The position numbers and the translations under genes were made by a program. From Whitmania pigra (taxonomy: Eukaryota > Annelida > Clitellata > Hirudinida > Haemopidae), in assembly GCA_021613335.1 (NCBI GenBank), contig JAJTWR010000377.1, positions 372,001 through 436,000 on the forward strand: a stretch of DNA of 64,000 nucleotides. The letters run 5' to 3'. The notes beneath the pieces were generated by a model. That model ran no database searches. It was not told the origin of the DNA and worked only from the letters and a program-made list of their open reading frames with translations. Shown here in pieces: positions 1-21,590 of this stretch (positions are counted from its first letter, which is position 1; each line of letters starts with the position of its first letter).

Positions 1-304
1 ATTAGAATTAATAAAATTCTAAAAATAACAGCTAAACATTGTTGTTTTTGTCCTAACTAGTTAGACAGACTGAAAGAGAACCAAATTTGAATTGCTGTCC
101 TGATTAAGGATTAGATAAGTCTGATATCGAAGATGATATATTATTTTTTTTTAATGATTTATTGTTTTTAGTGCTTTTATATGCTTAATATAAAAAAAAA
201 CAGAAGTAATTGCAGACGCAAATTGGGTTCGAAATTTGAAGTTTGAATGACGATGTTCACTGTCAAAATTCCTGTGGTTTTAATGGTCGTTTGCTTGATG
301 GCGA
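1..304 (+). repeat. Segmental duplication, left copy (5' flank and exon 1 of Kazal gene A)
   Basis: Bases from about 5 to 304 match about 3975-4286 almost base for base, with small indels. The match covers the putative promoter, 5' UTR, signal-peptide exon and start of intron 1. The unit is about 4 kb long, so the cluster grew by tandem duplication. The left edge of the unit is outside the window. Confidence 0.85.
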
Positions 305-809
305 GTGAGTTTGTCTAGAAATTTGTATTTTTTACATACGATATTTACTGATATTTCTTCAAGTTTAAAGTAAATTTAATGGTTTAAAACGATTTCTTAT
401 TTGAAATATTATAAATTCAACATGGAAAATAACTTTATTTCTAATTGAAGATCCAACGGAGGAATGGTTTTTTTGGGGCAAACCAAAATGCCAATGCCCT
501 GACAAAGTGCGCCCTGTCTGTGGGCCACATTATGAAACATATAGCAATTATTGCTTTGCACTTTGCAAGTAAAAAAATTAAATCTAAGTTTGTAAAACTC
601 TAAGTTTACATTAGAAAAATAGCATTTGGATAGCTGATAATGCTGTAATTTATCAAATTGTTTTTAGAAGATTGAAGTGCCTGCAAAATTAAAAACAGTT
701 GAATAATTAAAAATTTTTAATTTAATTATGTATTCATTATTTATTTAATAATGTTTAATTAAATCATATGTTTAGTGGCGTGAGAGTTGTCCGCAGTGGC
801 CCTTGTTAG
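253..809 (+). CDS. Secreted single-domain Kazal-type protease inhibitor (copy A)
   Basis: Three exons: 253-304, 451-568, 776-809 (67 aa). Exon 1 encodes a hydrophobic signal peptide starting MFTVKIPVVLMVVCLMA and ends at a GTGAGT donor. Exon 2 carries C-x-C-x7-C, the VCG box and the tyrosine (ETYSNYC). Exon 3 supplies the last cysteine (RSGPC) and stops. All phases join (1, 2) and all six Kazal cysteines are present. The one-residue gap between the first two cysteines is the compact, non-classical Kazal spacing known from several invertebrate inhibitors. The family blocks serine proteases by a substrate-like loop; the protease target cannot be read here. It is a near twin of the gene at 4235-4852, including upstream and first-intron DNA. 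Confidence 0.88.
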
Positions 810-1802
810 AAAAGACCAAAGATTCCTGAGCCTATTTCTGTTTAACTATCGTATATTTCAGTCTGGGAGGAATTGAAGTGAATAATAATATTGGTATTGA
901 AATGTATATATCCTTTAATGTGATCAATTCAAATTAATACTATAGAATTCATTTCCATAATCAAGTGCACATGGCTCCAAAGAAAACATAATATTACTTG
1001 TTTTTGTTAATACATTTTAAAAATCGGTTTGGAGTTTTTGGTTGTTCAAATTTTATGACATCAAGATTTGATCGCTCTATGTGCATTTGAATTTTTGGCT
1101 AGCAATTCAAACATGATGATGTTTTTACCCTTTCAATGGACTTTAAGCAAATCAAAATTACGAATTTCAAGTGCGTTTCACTCAGAATTAATTATAATAG
1201 GAAATAAGCAGAATAGTTTAACATAACAATGCTTCCTTTATTTTAAGCATCAATTTATTTATTCGATTTCTGCTATAAAAGCAGCTTTTTATAATTATAA
1301 TATATAATAATTTCATAAGGATATTAATAATAATAATAATAATTTATGTAATAAATATATCAACGGCAAATATTCACCTGTTGTGTGAACATTTATATCT
1401 TAACAATGTGCGCCACCGCAGCGAAATTTATTAATTTTAGATTTCAAGGTTGGTTGCAATTCATTGAGAAGAAAATTTATTTTAAACATTTTGAAGGCTG
1501 TTTTATTTTTGAAAGTGAAAAATAAAGTTTAGTAAGTAATATTAAAATTTTTTGTAATAAATTAACGGAAGGTAAATTTTGTTTCTTTAAACTTTCTGAA
1601 ATTTAACTTATAGCGACTTAACAGGACATGCGTTTTTCTTTACTTGAAGTGTTAAAAATAATTAAAAAGAGTAAAAAAATAAAATATTTACTAAATCTCA
1701 TTGAATAGGTAGCAGTTGTTTGTGAGCTAATTCTATTCGACTGAATATTGTTGACATAAAAGGCGTCCCGATAGAATGCATGGGATTTTTTCTGCACAAA
1801 CT
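810..1802. other. Intergenic, no gene seen
   Basis: AT-rich spacer between two Kazal loci. I see no exon with both splice sites, no RNA gene and only a short AAT run near 1327-1342. Confidence 0.5.
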
Positions 1803-2920
1803 ATGAAGGCTATTTTGATAATTTTGACACGTAAGTTCTGATATCAAGATATCTCTTTATTATAAATTTTTATTTTTTATGCAGCTTTACTTCATATTGT
1901 AAGCGGTATTTTTCCTAAATAGCATTTAAACCTTTTATTTTTGTTTGTATTTTGAGGTTTTTATTCCATACATTTTTATGTATTTGTTACAATTTTAAAC
2001 TTCAGCTCTTACTGCTCAGAGAAACAAATTCTCAAAATAATTATTAAGCTTGTCAAAATTGTAATAACTCACATAATTTCAATTCTGAATTATTTATAAA
2101 TTATTAATGCATTTTAGTTTCCACTGAAAGCAGTGGTCAGTGTAATTGTGAAAATAGCTTTGCATTGGTATGTTCGGTAAATGGAAGAAGTTATTCAGAA
2201 TGCGAAGCAAAATGCAGGTAAGGTCCTAATTAAGATTTAAAAATGATTGTATGCTGAATTTGCGTTATTTTATTATTTAATTTTTAGATGAATTCATTAA
2301 AATTATTAAAGATTTTTTTATAACTTATAATTATTAGATAATAATGCAATGACGAAATGATTTAATTAAATTCTTCAGAAATATTGAAATTGCTTTTCAT
2401 GGACCGTGCCCAAATAATAATAATAATAAACGTGAGCTTTTTGTTGTTTTGATTAATATATTTGAAAAATTATTATTAAAATTGAGATTCTTCTCAAGAA
2501 TATAATAATTTACTAACTTCTATTTCTGGAGTATTAATGAAAATTAATGTTTAAATTTTAGTTGCCACTAAAAGAAGTGGATGTTATTGTCCACGTACAA
2601 TACTTGTATGTGCGATAGATGGAAAGAACTTACATTGAATGCGAATTGAGTTGCAGATGAGATTCTATGGTCATTTAAAAGGTTGAAAATTAAATTTCTA
2701 AGCATATTAGTTATTGTAATCATGCTAATCATGCAGAACAATATCAATTTAAAAAAGATTTTTAAGCAATTTAAAATAATTTACTAATTAAGCAATAAAC
2801 CCATTAAAAAATGGTTTCATTCAATTTTTCAGGGGCATTACAATTAGAATTATTCATTACGGACCATGTGGGACTCCCAGCATATTTTCCATTTTTTCGT
2901 TCAATAGGTTGCCTTATTAA
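1803..2920 (+). pseudogene. Two-domain Kazal inhibitor gene with a broken second domain
   Basis: Exon 1 is 1803-1830 (signal peptide MKAILIILT; an in-frame ATG also lies at 1776). Exon 2 is 2118-2217, with C-x-C-x7-C and the SYSECEAKC end. Exon 3 is 2379-2431, closing domain 1 with FHGPC and ending at a GTGAGC donor. Domain 2 follows at 2562-2656 and 2833-2920 (last cysteine in YGPC). The domain 2 exon has one extra base near 2631, so frame is lost before the tyrosine block. Its donor at 2657 reads AT where GT is expected. Reading through the GTGAGC donor instead gives an in-frame stop at 2503-2505, so a one-domain protein may still be made. Call: domain 1 intact, domain 2 decaying. Confidence 0.72.
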
Positions 2921-3159
2921 TACCAATCAAAACTGTAGATGGACAATGTAAAAATAATTAACTCAATGCATTTTGGAGATCTGATTTTGAATTTAGAAAA
3001 TTTTTAAAATACAGGATATCTATTTTTTCATTAAAGTTAAAAAACACTTAATTGACATTAAAGCAAGACTAGAAAAATGAGTTCTACAATTTGCGTTAAT
3101 TTTCAATTTTATCAAAAAGTTGCATGTCTTGCTAAAATCACTAAGCAAATGTTTATCAA

Positions 3160-3325
<166 letters not shown>

Positions 3326-3974
3326 TTGCTATTATACAATTGCATTAATGGATATGATAAAACATATTTGTAACAAAGGATTGGCCTAAAACTATTTATT
3401 TGTGTAAAATCTTGAAATTTGAGTTGCGCAATTCTGTAAATGTTAAATTTAAATAATTCTTAAGCCAGGTTTCTTGCACACTGCTTTTGTATTGTTTTTT
3501 TTTTTAAATTCGGATAAAGTAAAGCCATCGTCACAGTCTGAAGGCAAATAGTCATAAATTTTTGTAATTATTGTTTTTTTTAACCGTTTGCAAAGTTTTT
3601 AATAGGAATGAATTATAGGTAATCTCTAATTTATTTTAAGATGACTAGACAAATTAAACAGTAATTATAAAATACATATTTTAAAACTTTAAATTGTAAG
3701 ATTAAAAAAATTCATGCGGACCCAACAGTTATTGTTTATTTTTGCTATAAATTTGAGTCGAAAAATTAGACCGCGCCTTCCCAAGCCAGTTTTTGTGTAG
3801 CAGCCGATGAAGATGACAAATTGAGTAATAACTTTTCAGTAATCAGTTTCAAATTTATCAGAATGATTAAATTAATCATTTTCAATGATAATTTTAAACA
3901 ACGTAGCAGCAACCTCCTGCGTATTAAATACTAACAAAATTCCATATTAAAATCTTTACCAAGTAAATTTAATT
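3326..3974. other. Intergenic, no gene seen
   Basis: Spacer before the right copy of the segmental duplication. No exon pair with Kazal spacing or other supported gene was found. Confidence 0.45.
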
Positions 3975-4286
3975 ACTAAAATTAATAAAATTCAAAAAAT
4001 AAAAGCTAAACCTTATTGTTTTCGTCCTAACTAATTAGACAGACTGAAAGAGGACCAAATTTGACATTTGAATTGCTGTCGTTTATTAAAGATAAGAAGG
4101 ACAAAGTCTGATATCGAGGATGATATATTGTTTTTTTAATGATTCATTGTTTTTAGTGCTTTTATATGCTTAATATGTAAAAATAGAAGTAATTGCAGAC
4201 GCAAATTGGGTCGAAATTTGAAGTTTGAATCACGATGTTCACTGCCAAAATTGCTGTGGTTTTAATGATCGTTTGCTTGATGGCGA
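3975..4286 (+). repeat. Segmental duplication, right copy
   Basis: Counterpart of the first 304 bases of the window: same order of 5' flank, ATG, signal-peptide exon and GTGAGT donor. Differences are scattered substitutions and small indels, so this is a tandem gene duplication. Confidence 0.85.
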
Positions 4287-4852
4287 GTGAGTTTGTCTGG
4301 AGATTTGTATGTTTTACATACGATGCTTACTTATATGTCTTCAAGTTTAAAGTAATTTTAATGGTTTAAATGTTTTTTTATTTAAAATATTCTAAATTCA
4401 TCATGGAAAATAACTTTATTTCTTATTGAAGATCCAACGGAGGGATGGCTGTTTTGGCCTAAAACTTGCGAATGTGAAGACAAGTCCATTCGTCCTGTCT
4501 GTGGAGCTGACGGAGTTACTTACCAAAACCAATGTTTTGCAGAATGCGAGTTAGAAAAATTAAATACATTATACTTATCTACACTCGTAAAACTCCATGA
4601 AATGTACTTTAAGATAACATTAGAAATATAGCATTTGGATGCTGATAATGTTTTCTACATTTGATCAAATTGTTTTTAGAACGTTGAAGTGTCTTCAAAA
4701 TAAGAAACAGTTAAATAATTTATAATTTTTAATTTAATTATGCATTCATTGTTTATATATTTATTCCCTAATTAATGATGTTCAATTATTATTATTTATT
4801 TAGAACCGAGGCTGTCAGAAGAGGCCCTTGTTCGAGAATTTCAGATCGCTGA
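4235..4852 (+). CDS. Secreted single-domain Kazal-type protease inhibitor (copy B)
   Basis: Exons 4235-4286, 4432-4549 and 4804-4852 give 72 aa. Exon 1 is the same signal peptide with a few changes. Exon 2 has C-E-C, then seven residues to the VCGADGVTYQNQC block, a better match to the Kazal consensus than copy A. Exon 3 closes with RRGPC and a short SRISDR tail. Phases agree; the second donor (GTTAGA) is weak. Copy A and copy B differ most in the loop between the second and third cysteines, which contacts proteases, so they may inhibit different enzymes (inference). Confidence 0.9.
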
Positions 4853-5547
4853 GTCATTTTCGACTTCATCGTCAGCCTTAAAAGAATTGAACTGAAATTG
4901 ATTGCAGATTAATTTGTTTTTTTTTAATTGAACAATTATTACATTTAAACTGACTTTATCACACAAGATTTTCATTATTTAACTTTTTGATGACATTAAA
5001 ATTTATCGTTGCAATTCCATGACAGAAAAAAAAGTGATATCGGTAAAAAACAGTGACAATTTATAACTTATTTAGAAAATTATAACATGGTTTTATGTGA
5101 TTAGGCTTGACTTGATTAGACAGTAACGTTTTAGGTTTTATCAATTTTTAAGTTACAATTTTGATGCCGTTAGCGAAAGATTCCTATTCCGTTTATATAC
5201 GCTTGGCACATTAAATTAAATTAAAATAAGCCAATTAAAGGCACATTCATTTAGGCAGGATATTAAATGAAAAACGTGAACAATAATGATTAATAATGGA
5301 TATTAATTCCATAAAACTCTATTTCTTTATAATATGTGTCTGTGAACAGGTTGATAGAAAGAACTTGGTCCATTTCATATCATTGAGGCTTTACAAAAAA
5401 ATACTATAAATTGGAAAATAATTTTTTGCCAACGAAACAGATTTGTGAATACGAATCAAATATTAAAAACTGTATAAAAATACTTTCTAATTTATTTAGC
5501 TGATTGATTCACTTAAGTTTAGTTACTGCAATTGAACATTAATCCAA
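4853..5547. other. Intergenic, no gene seen
   Basis: AT-rich DNA after Kazal copy B. No supported feature. Confidence 0.45.
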
Positions 5548-5616
5548 ATGCCAACTAAAACAATTATTATTCTTTTGGCGCTTGCTTTTAAAAAATACGA
5601 AATATTTGCCGTGCAA
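5548..5616 (+). CDS. Possible orphan signal-peptide exon
   Basis: An ATG opens 23 codons with a hydrophobic core (IIILLALA) and ends exactly at a strong GTAAGT donor. It resembles the first exons of secreted genes here, but I found no matching downstream exon. It could be a remnant of another cluster member or chance. Confidence 0.25.
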
Positions 5617-6274
5617 GTAAGTGATATTTTAGGGAAAACATTAATTGCTTTTTGTAAAAAACAAAAACTATTAATAAGTCATTTAATAAATTGACAATAC
5701 GGTGATTATTTGATAAAACATAAAGACGTTTTTGTAACGTTTTTATTGGTTACAAATGAATTTGGACTGAAATAAGTTCCGTCACTTCTCCGATTATCTA
5801 GAGTTACGATAAATAAAATTATATTAGTTAATAGATAAATGGCAAATGTGAAAATAATAGATAGTAGAATGTAGATTCAAATCAATTGCCTTCAAACTTA
5901 AAATTAAAAGTAAACCAAACATTGGTTTTATGTTAATACGTCATTGACCCGGTTGTTATAAGCGATTTTATCAAGAAAAAGATTAATATAAAATTGCTTT
6001 TGAAGAAAAATAGTTGAGGAAAAAAATAAATTTAAATGTAAATTCAAGCGAAAAAAAGAATAAATAAAACCGAACGTGGAAAAGATTCTTTTTCCAAATT
6101 CTAAAATATTTATAATTAATTTGTTTCCTTTTAAAATGATTTATGAGGCAAATAAACAAAAGCAACACATGGTTATATGTAGCAGAAAGATTGCGGTTTA
6201 TCGATTTTATTAAATGTTAATAAATATATTACAAAATTGCTTAAGTATCGTTGCAATTCGGTCATCCAAACATT
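5617..6274. other. Intergenic, no gene seen
   Basis: AT-rich; a 61-codon open frame on the minus strand is Phe/Lys/Asn-rich and has no family signature. Confidence 0.45.
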
Positions 6275-7362
6275 TCAACTTGTAGGTTCAACTTCCACTT
6301 TCTCTGGACATGGTCCAAAGTTAGCTACTTTTTCCCCTCTGCGAAGATTAAAATTTAATTTCAATTTAATTTTTTAATCTAATTTAATTTCAAACTTCTT
6401 AACAAATATGCAATCGATTTAATGTTGAATAAAATGTTCGAGATTTAGAATTAGTTAATAATAACAAGTGCACCTGTTGATAAAAATGAATAAGTATCCA
6501 CTAAAAGATGGCTGTGAGGATGATGTTACTGATGTATCTACTAATGTAACGACTAATATTAAAATTATAAGATTGTTTAAATTACGGTTGTAAACTTTTT
6601 TATGTTATTTTGTAAATAAACACTTAATTTTGATTGATATGCGCTTAACAATTCCTTTGCTAAGAAAGACTTAAAAACAGTCGTAATTATTTATTTGCAG
6701 TGGTTTAAGGAAACTTATACCTCACCTCTTTTATATATCCAAATTTTTATAGAACTAGTTTTCATCAAATTCGAATGTAATAATTTTATATTTATTAAGC
6801 TCGTTTCAATGGCTCAATAACAGTGTTACCAAAGCAACCACTACCTTTCTGCTTAGCTTGCAACCACGTCCCATCAGGGAACTACTTTTGAAAACTCAAT
6901 TGGGAATTGGTTTTTTTTTAACTCATTTGAGTTAAATTTTCTCGCTTGGTCATGCAAGCGGTTATAAGCCTTTTGATCATTAATTAATAAAATGAAAAAC
7001 GTTTGTAAATTTACTTGCAACTTAAGAAGCAACCGTTGGCGTAAACGATTCCAGTCTGAGAACACATTGGAAACAAATACCAATCACATTTGCATTCTGG
7101 CAAATAGCGTGCGTTGAAAAAAGTGCCAGCATCGATTACAACTGTCGATCAAAGAGGCGTCCATTTGAAACATGAAACAATTGAATTATAAATTAACAAT
7201 TAAAATTGAACCACTGCTAATCAATAATCATTACCAAAAATTTGTTTTGTTTATTATTTAAAAGAAAATTTAGCAACATTTAATTTATTATTAATATCGG
7301 CGACGCTATCCTTTACCTTTTTGTCGACTCAACCTTAACAAGTTGAGCACTAAATATAACAT
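6275..7362 (-). CDS. Secreted Kazal-type protease inhibitor (copy C, opposite strand)
   Basis: Read on the minus strand: exon 1 is 7362-7317 (MLYLVLNLL, donor AAAG|GTAAAG), exon 2 is 7141-7015, exon 3 is 6338-6275, 78 aa in total. Exon 2 has C-K-C, seven residues, then C, a tyrosine (GIVYANGC) and FLSC. Exon 3 closes with FGPC and a Glu/Val-rich tail. Phases (1 then 2) match the plus-strand copies, so it is the same gene layout inverted. The two Kazal exons are secure; exon 1 is inferred because its hydrophobic stretch is short. Sequence has diverged well beyond copies A and B. Confidence 0.75.
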
Positions 7363-8132
7363 GAAATTAATTTTCATTGATGACGATTTTCAAAAAGAAT
7401 TTTTTTTAAAAACAGAAATCTTCCATAACCATCATCATTTTATCATACTTTTATGAATTATTTAAATGTTTAAATGAATGATTTAATGAATATAAACACG
7501 CTGACACATGAAAGATGGCTCCCAGATGCACTAAGAAATTATCACAACCGATTGCATGCTACTTCAAATTCATAACGAATGTTGATAAAGTACCGATCCG
7601 ATTAAAATGAGCAGATTTCACACAGAGAGGGGAAGCATTTAACCGTGGTCACTGATGTTTTCTTACAACCAAAACCACTAAACGGTGTGAAAGTGTGCAT
7701 CGACCAGTCAGTTGTTGTGATATAAAAATTTTTGTTTATATTTGAACCTTTTATTGAAACTTTTGAGCGCTTCTGTTTATTTTGCTTCTTGGTTTGCTTA
7801 AAATCTCGGCTGATTTTCGGGAAAATCAAAATTTGAGAACTGTTCATGTTAAAGTGACAATATCTTCCAATACCTTGATGGTATCTATCCAATATTGCAT
7901 TTTCTCATTATGTAGATGTTATCAAAAAAGTATTTTTTAGGTGCATTTGCGGGTTTACTGAGTTCATTTTTTTAACGACTCAAATTTAAGATTTCGTCGC
8001 CTGAAAATTTTTAAGTGCTGACGATAACTTGACATCGTAAAAGTTTTAAAACTCAGTTGGTGAAGGGTTTATTGAGTTCATTTGCTTTGAATTTGATTCA
8101 ATTTTGAATCGCATAAGACTGTCTGCTTACAG
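7363..8132. other. No supported gene
   Basis: A 96-codon minus-strand frame (7602-7892) has no recognisable domain. If the exon at 8133-8218 belongs to a complete lectin gene, its upstream exons should be here on +, but I could not find them. Confidence 0.4.
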
Positions 8133-8218
8133 ATTCTTCATCATTCATCAAGCTTTATCCGGATTTGAAGGTGGTTTCGCTGTATGTGAAGTTGAGGCCT
8201 ACACAGCTTTAAACAAAA
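8133..8218 (+). CDS. Orphan exon resembling the C-terminal strand of a fucolectin / F5-8C domain
   Basis: After a TTACAG acceptor the frame reads FFIIHQALSGF ... FAVCEVEAYTALNK and ends at a strong GTAAGT donor. The CEVEAY block matches the conserved CEVEV ending of fucolectin-type discoidin folds, which bind sugars outside the cell. Phase is 1 in and 1 out. It would join in frame to an acceptor just before codon K of the PAN-like ORF (about 9580), suggesting a lectin-PAN protein. No N-terminal part of the domain was found, so this may be a remnant. Confidence 0.5.
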
Positions 8219-8349
8219 GTAAGTGTTAATTGCATGGTAGAAGCAACATTGATGAGCTTTCAAAATTTGTTAAACATTTACAATTCCACCCAGTGTACAC
8301 TAAATTTTTTTTAGCTTTAGTGTCAAATGTTTTTATTTAATTTTATTTA

Positions 8350-9110
8350 ATTATTTACAGAAGGTGTGACCACGTATGCGAGGTAACAAGAAATCCGTTG
8401 TTTTGGTGGAAACTTGGAGGCATTGGTCTGGGACTATTTGTAATTGCCAATTTTCACTCCGTGACACGAATCTGTCGACAGCAGTTTGTAAGGAAGAGCT
8501 GTGAGAAGGTGATGATGTTGAGTAGAGCTTGATGTCATCTGCGAATAGTTTGTATTTGACAGAGTTGCCTCTAAATGCGTCCATAACATCGTTTATTTTA
8601 ATAAGAAAAAACGTAGGATCCAGCACTCTTCCCTTGAGTTAGAGTTAGTTCCCACTGTTAGATAATTGGCCATTGATCTTGGCAGCTTGAATTCTATTTG
8701 CTAGAAACCTATTTTATTCACAAAAATAGGTTGCCTGAAATTCCATAAGCCCGAAGTTTCGTCAGTAATTTTAGGTGAGGCACTGAATCAAAAGCTTTTT
8801 TGAAATCGAAATATACAATATCAGTGCCCTGATAGAGTTGCATTGAAATTGACCAGTCATTAGTACGCTCAATCAGAGTTGTACATGCTGACCTCAAATT
8901 CAAGAAACCATGTTGCTCTGGAGATATAAGTTTGTTTGCCTGAAGGTAATTCAGGATGTCTTTATTGATCACCTGATCCATTCCACGACAACAAGAAGAT
9001 GTCAGTGAACAAGAAATATTGGTCTGTAATTCCCTGTATCAGATGCAAATACTTTTTTGTAGATTGGAATGATGTAAGAGGAGGGATACCAGGGATATCT
9101 CATGCATGAA
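8350..9110 (-). mobile_element. Decayed LINE reverse-transcriptase fragment
   Basis: Minus-strand reading, in order: NYRPI (frame broken soon after), ISPEQHGF, VYFDFKKAFDSVPH and YKLFADDIKLYS. These are the ordered blocks of non-LTR reverse transcriptases, including the catalytic-site FADD motif. Stops and frame changes occur between blocks (about 8980-9010 and 8625-8720), the usual QGSVLGP block is corrupted, and 5' and 3' parts are missing. It lies inside the gap between the fucolectin-like exon and the PAN-like ORF. Clade not assigned; motif wording is Jockey/CR1-like. Confidence 0.88.
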
Positions 9111-9388
9111 AAAAAATTGAAAATATGGCAGAGTGATATCTAAATCTAGAAAACTGATTAAATCATTATTTTGAAAGAGAATTTTGTTTATCGCCATGAG
9201 AAAATTTTCTAATTTGAATTGTTATTGCGTATATACTTTCTTAATTTAAAATGACTAAGAGTTGAATTGCTAATTTCTCAATGACGAATAAAATGTTTAA
9301 TCTTCAAAACAAGCTTTAAATTTTGTAGATTCGAAAATTTGGAAGTTAATGGCAAAAATTAAGCGACTATCGTGAGAACCATCTGTTG

Positions 9389-9411
9389 TGACGTCAACTT
9401 GGCGTATAAAA
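9389..9411 (+). promoter_or_regulatory. CRE palindrome plus TATA box
   Basis: TGACGTCA at 9389-9396 is the perfect cAMP-response-element palindrome. TATAAAA follows at 9405-9411 in a GC-richer patch, with a short GTACGAGTTT tandem just downstream (about 9441-9485). The ATG at 9518 lies about 110 bases from the TATA box, a normal distance. This supports a CREB/AP-1-type inducible core promoter for the PAN-like gene (inference). Confidence 0.6.
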
Positions 9412-9517
9412 GGAACAGGCCTCGGCAGCGAGGGGGTTTGGTACGAGTTTGTACGAGTTTTACGGAGTTTGTACGGGGTTGGTACGAGAGTTGAACGATA
9501 GGGATTGCGAGTTGGCG

Positions 9518-9832
9518 ATGTTACATGCGAATACGTACTTGGTAGCCATTAGCGATATTTCGGTTCTCGTTTCTGTTTCTGAATATTTGACAGCCAAAGT
9601 TGTCTGTTCAACTTGTTATTCTTACAAAGACCCAACACCATCTGTTGAATTAGCACACTCGACAGTTGTTCGATGTTCAGCTTATTGTAGCCACAGAAAT
9701 TGTGATTCTTTCAGCTACAATCGCCAACAAATGTTGTGCCAAATTAACAAAGACATAAATGGTTATGTGTTGGCAGACCTTCAAGATTCTTTAGATTGGA
9801 CCTTTTGGACAGCGGTATATGCTGACTTTTAA
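9518..9832 (+). CDS. Small PAN/apple-like secreted protein
   Basis: From the ATG at 9518 the frame runs 104 codons with a moderately hydrophobic N-terminus (ISVLVSV) and then a cysteine-rich body. The core VVRCSAYCSHRNCDSFSYN followed by MLCQIN fits PAN/apple pattern C-x3-C-x4-C-x-SFxYN-xn-C. The protein ends WTAVYADF. A good acceptor (pyrimidine tract, GACAG) near 9580 also allows it to be the last exon of a spliced gene that includes 8133-8218; the phases agree. PAN modules bind proteins or sugars outside the cell. The open frame extends upstream of 9518 without an ATG. Confidence 0.6.
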   Translation: MLHANTYLVAISDISVLVSVSEYLTAKVVCSTCYSYKDPTPSVELAHSTVVRCSAYCSHRNCDSFSYNRQQMLCQINKDINGYVLADLQDSLDWTFWTAVYADF

Positions 9833-9935
9833 AAACCTGTAATTTAAGGAACAATGAAGCTGAAATGGTTAAATATACAAAACAGCAATTTATTATTTTT
9901 TGTTAAATTATATTATCAGGGTTTCCGAAAATTTA

Positions 9936-9941
9936 AATAAA
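9936..9941 (+). terminator. Poly(A) signal AATAAA
   Basis: About 100 bases after the PAN-like stop codon. Confidence 0.5.
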
Positions 9942-10922
9942 TTATTTAATTTAAATTTGACCGAATATAATACTGCTCATTCTTTACTCATTTATCGACA
10001 TGATAGTGCTTATTTCATCTTTTAACACTGTTTCTCTTTATTCATAAAGAATTTAATTTATGGCATGTTCTTGCCAAAGCAAAGTATAAATTTTCCTAAC
10101 AGTTTTTGTGAATATGCTAGGTGTAAATGCTTGTATTTGTGAAGTTATTAAAATGGTTTTAGTAACCAGTTTTGAAAATAATGTAAACATCAATCTATTT
10201 GCACCATTTGCTGTTCGACATTGAAACTTGATATTGATTTTAAAGATGTGTATCTTATTTTTTTAAACTTTTACAAAGTTCGGGTTGGTGGAGAACATTT
10301 GTCATTTCTTTTTAAATTGAATCTTTTCTTTTTGAATGAATGAATTGCAAAATTTACTGATTTATGCATTTCCTTTCGTCGAAAATAGGAATAAATATTG
10401 TCAGATCTGCAAAAACTTAAAGCTGCTCAATCCAGGGACCTGAAATTTCTGCCTATTCTGCTTGCATTATAATTATTCGATAATTTAAAATTATGCACGT
10501 TTTATTCATTCGTTTCGAAAAACCTGACGTATTCTTCTGTTGACATTGAATATGATTCGTTTTTATTTTTTAAAAGTCAAAAAACAAAACACGTCAAAAG
10601 GGTCAAGGACGCAGTTCAAAAAAGTGAAAAATGAAATAACGAATTATAAAACCAAGTTTGTAAATCGAACTTTTTTCTATTCTGCCTTTTAGAATTCCCA
10701 GAATATAGATTCTTTAACGTGGATCCATGAGATCACCATAACCAATGCTTTTTCTGAATTATAAATGCTTTTCATTAAATTAAATAAAATTGAAGACAAT
10801 AACAATAATAAACGATAATACAAAACATAAAAAAAAAAACAATCTTTTGATTATTTAGAATAAAAGTGTTTAAATTGTTTTGTTAATGCAATGCAATACA
10901 ATATAATACAATATTAAAGATT
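9942..10922. other. Intergenic, includes 3' flank of the transporter gene
   Basis: AT-rich spacer between a plus-strand gene and a convergent minus-strand gene; no further gene seen. Confidence 0.45.
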
Positions 10923-21440
<10,518 letters not shown>

Positions 21441-21580
21441 CACAGCTTGCCAGACAAATAATAAATCTGCTTAGTGTTGATATTGAGTATTAAGTATTGC
21501 TTGCATTGGTTCGGATAATGTTTAAGTGTTTGTTGATGTGCTGATGCGCAATCTGAAAGCAGTTTTTAGCGTTCACTCGC

Positions 21581-21590
21581 TTTATACGCC
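21581..21590 (-). promoter_or_regulatory. TATA box of the SLC6 transporter gene
   Basis: On the minus strand GGCGTATAAA lies about 145 bases upstream of the transporter ATG, a suitable place for a core promoter. The same GGCGTATAAA core occurs before the PAN-like gene. Confidence 0.5.

Noticed and set aside
7602..7892. 96-codon minus-strand frame
   Set aside because: No domain, composition like surrounding DNA, no matching splice partner.
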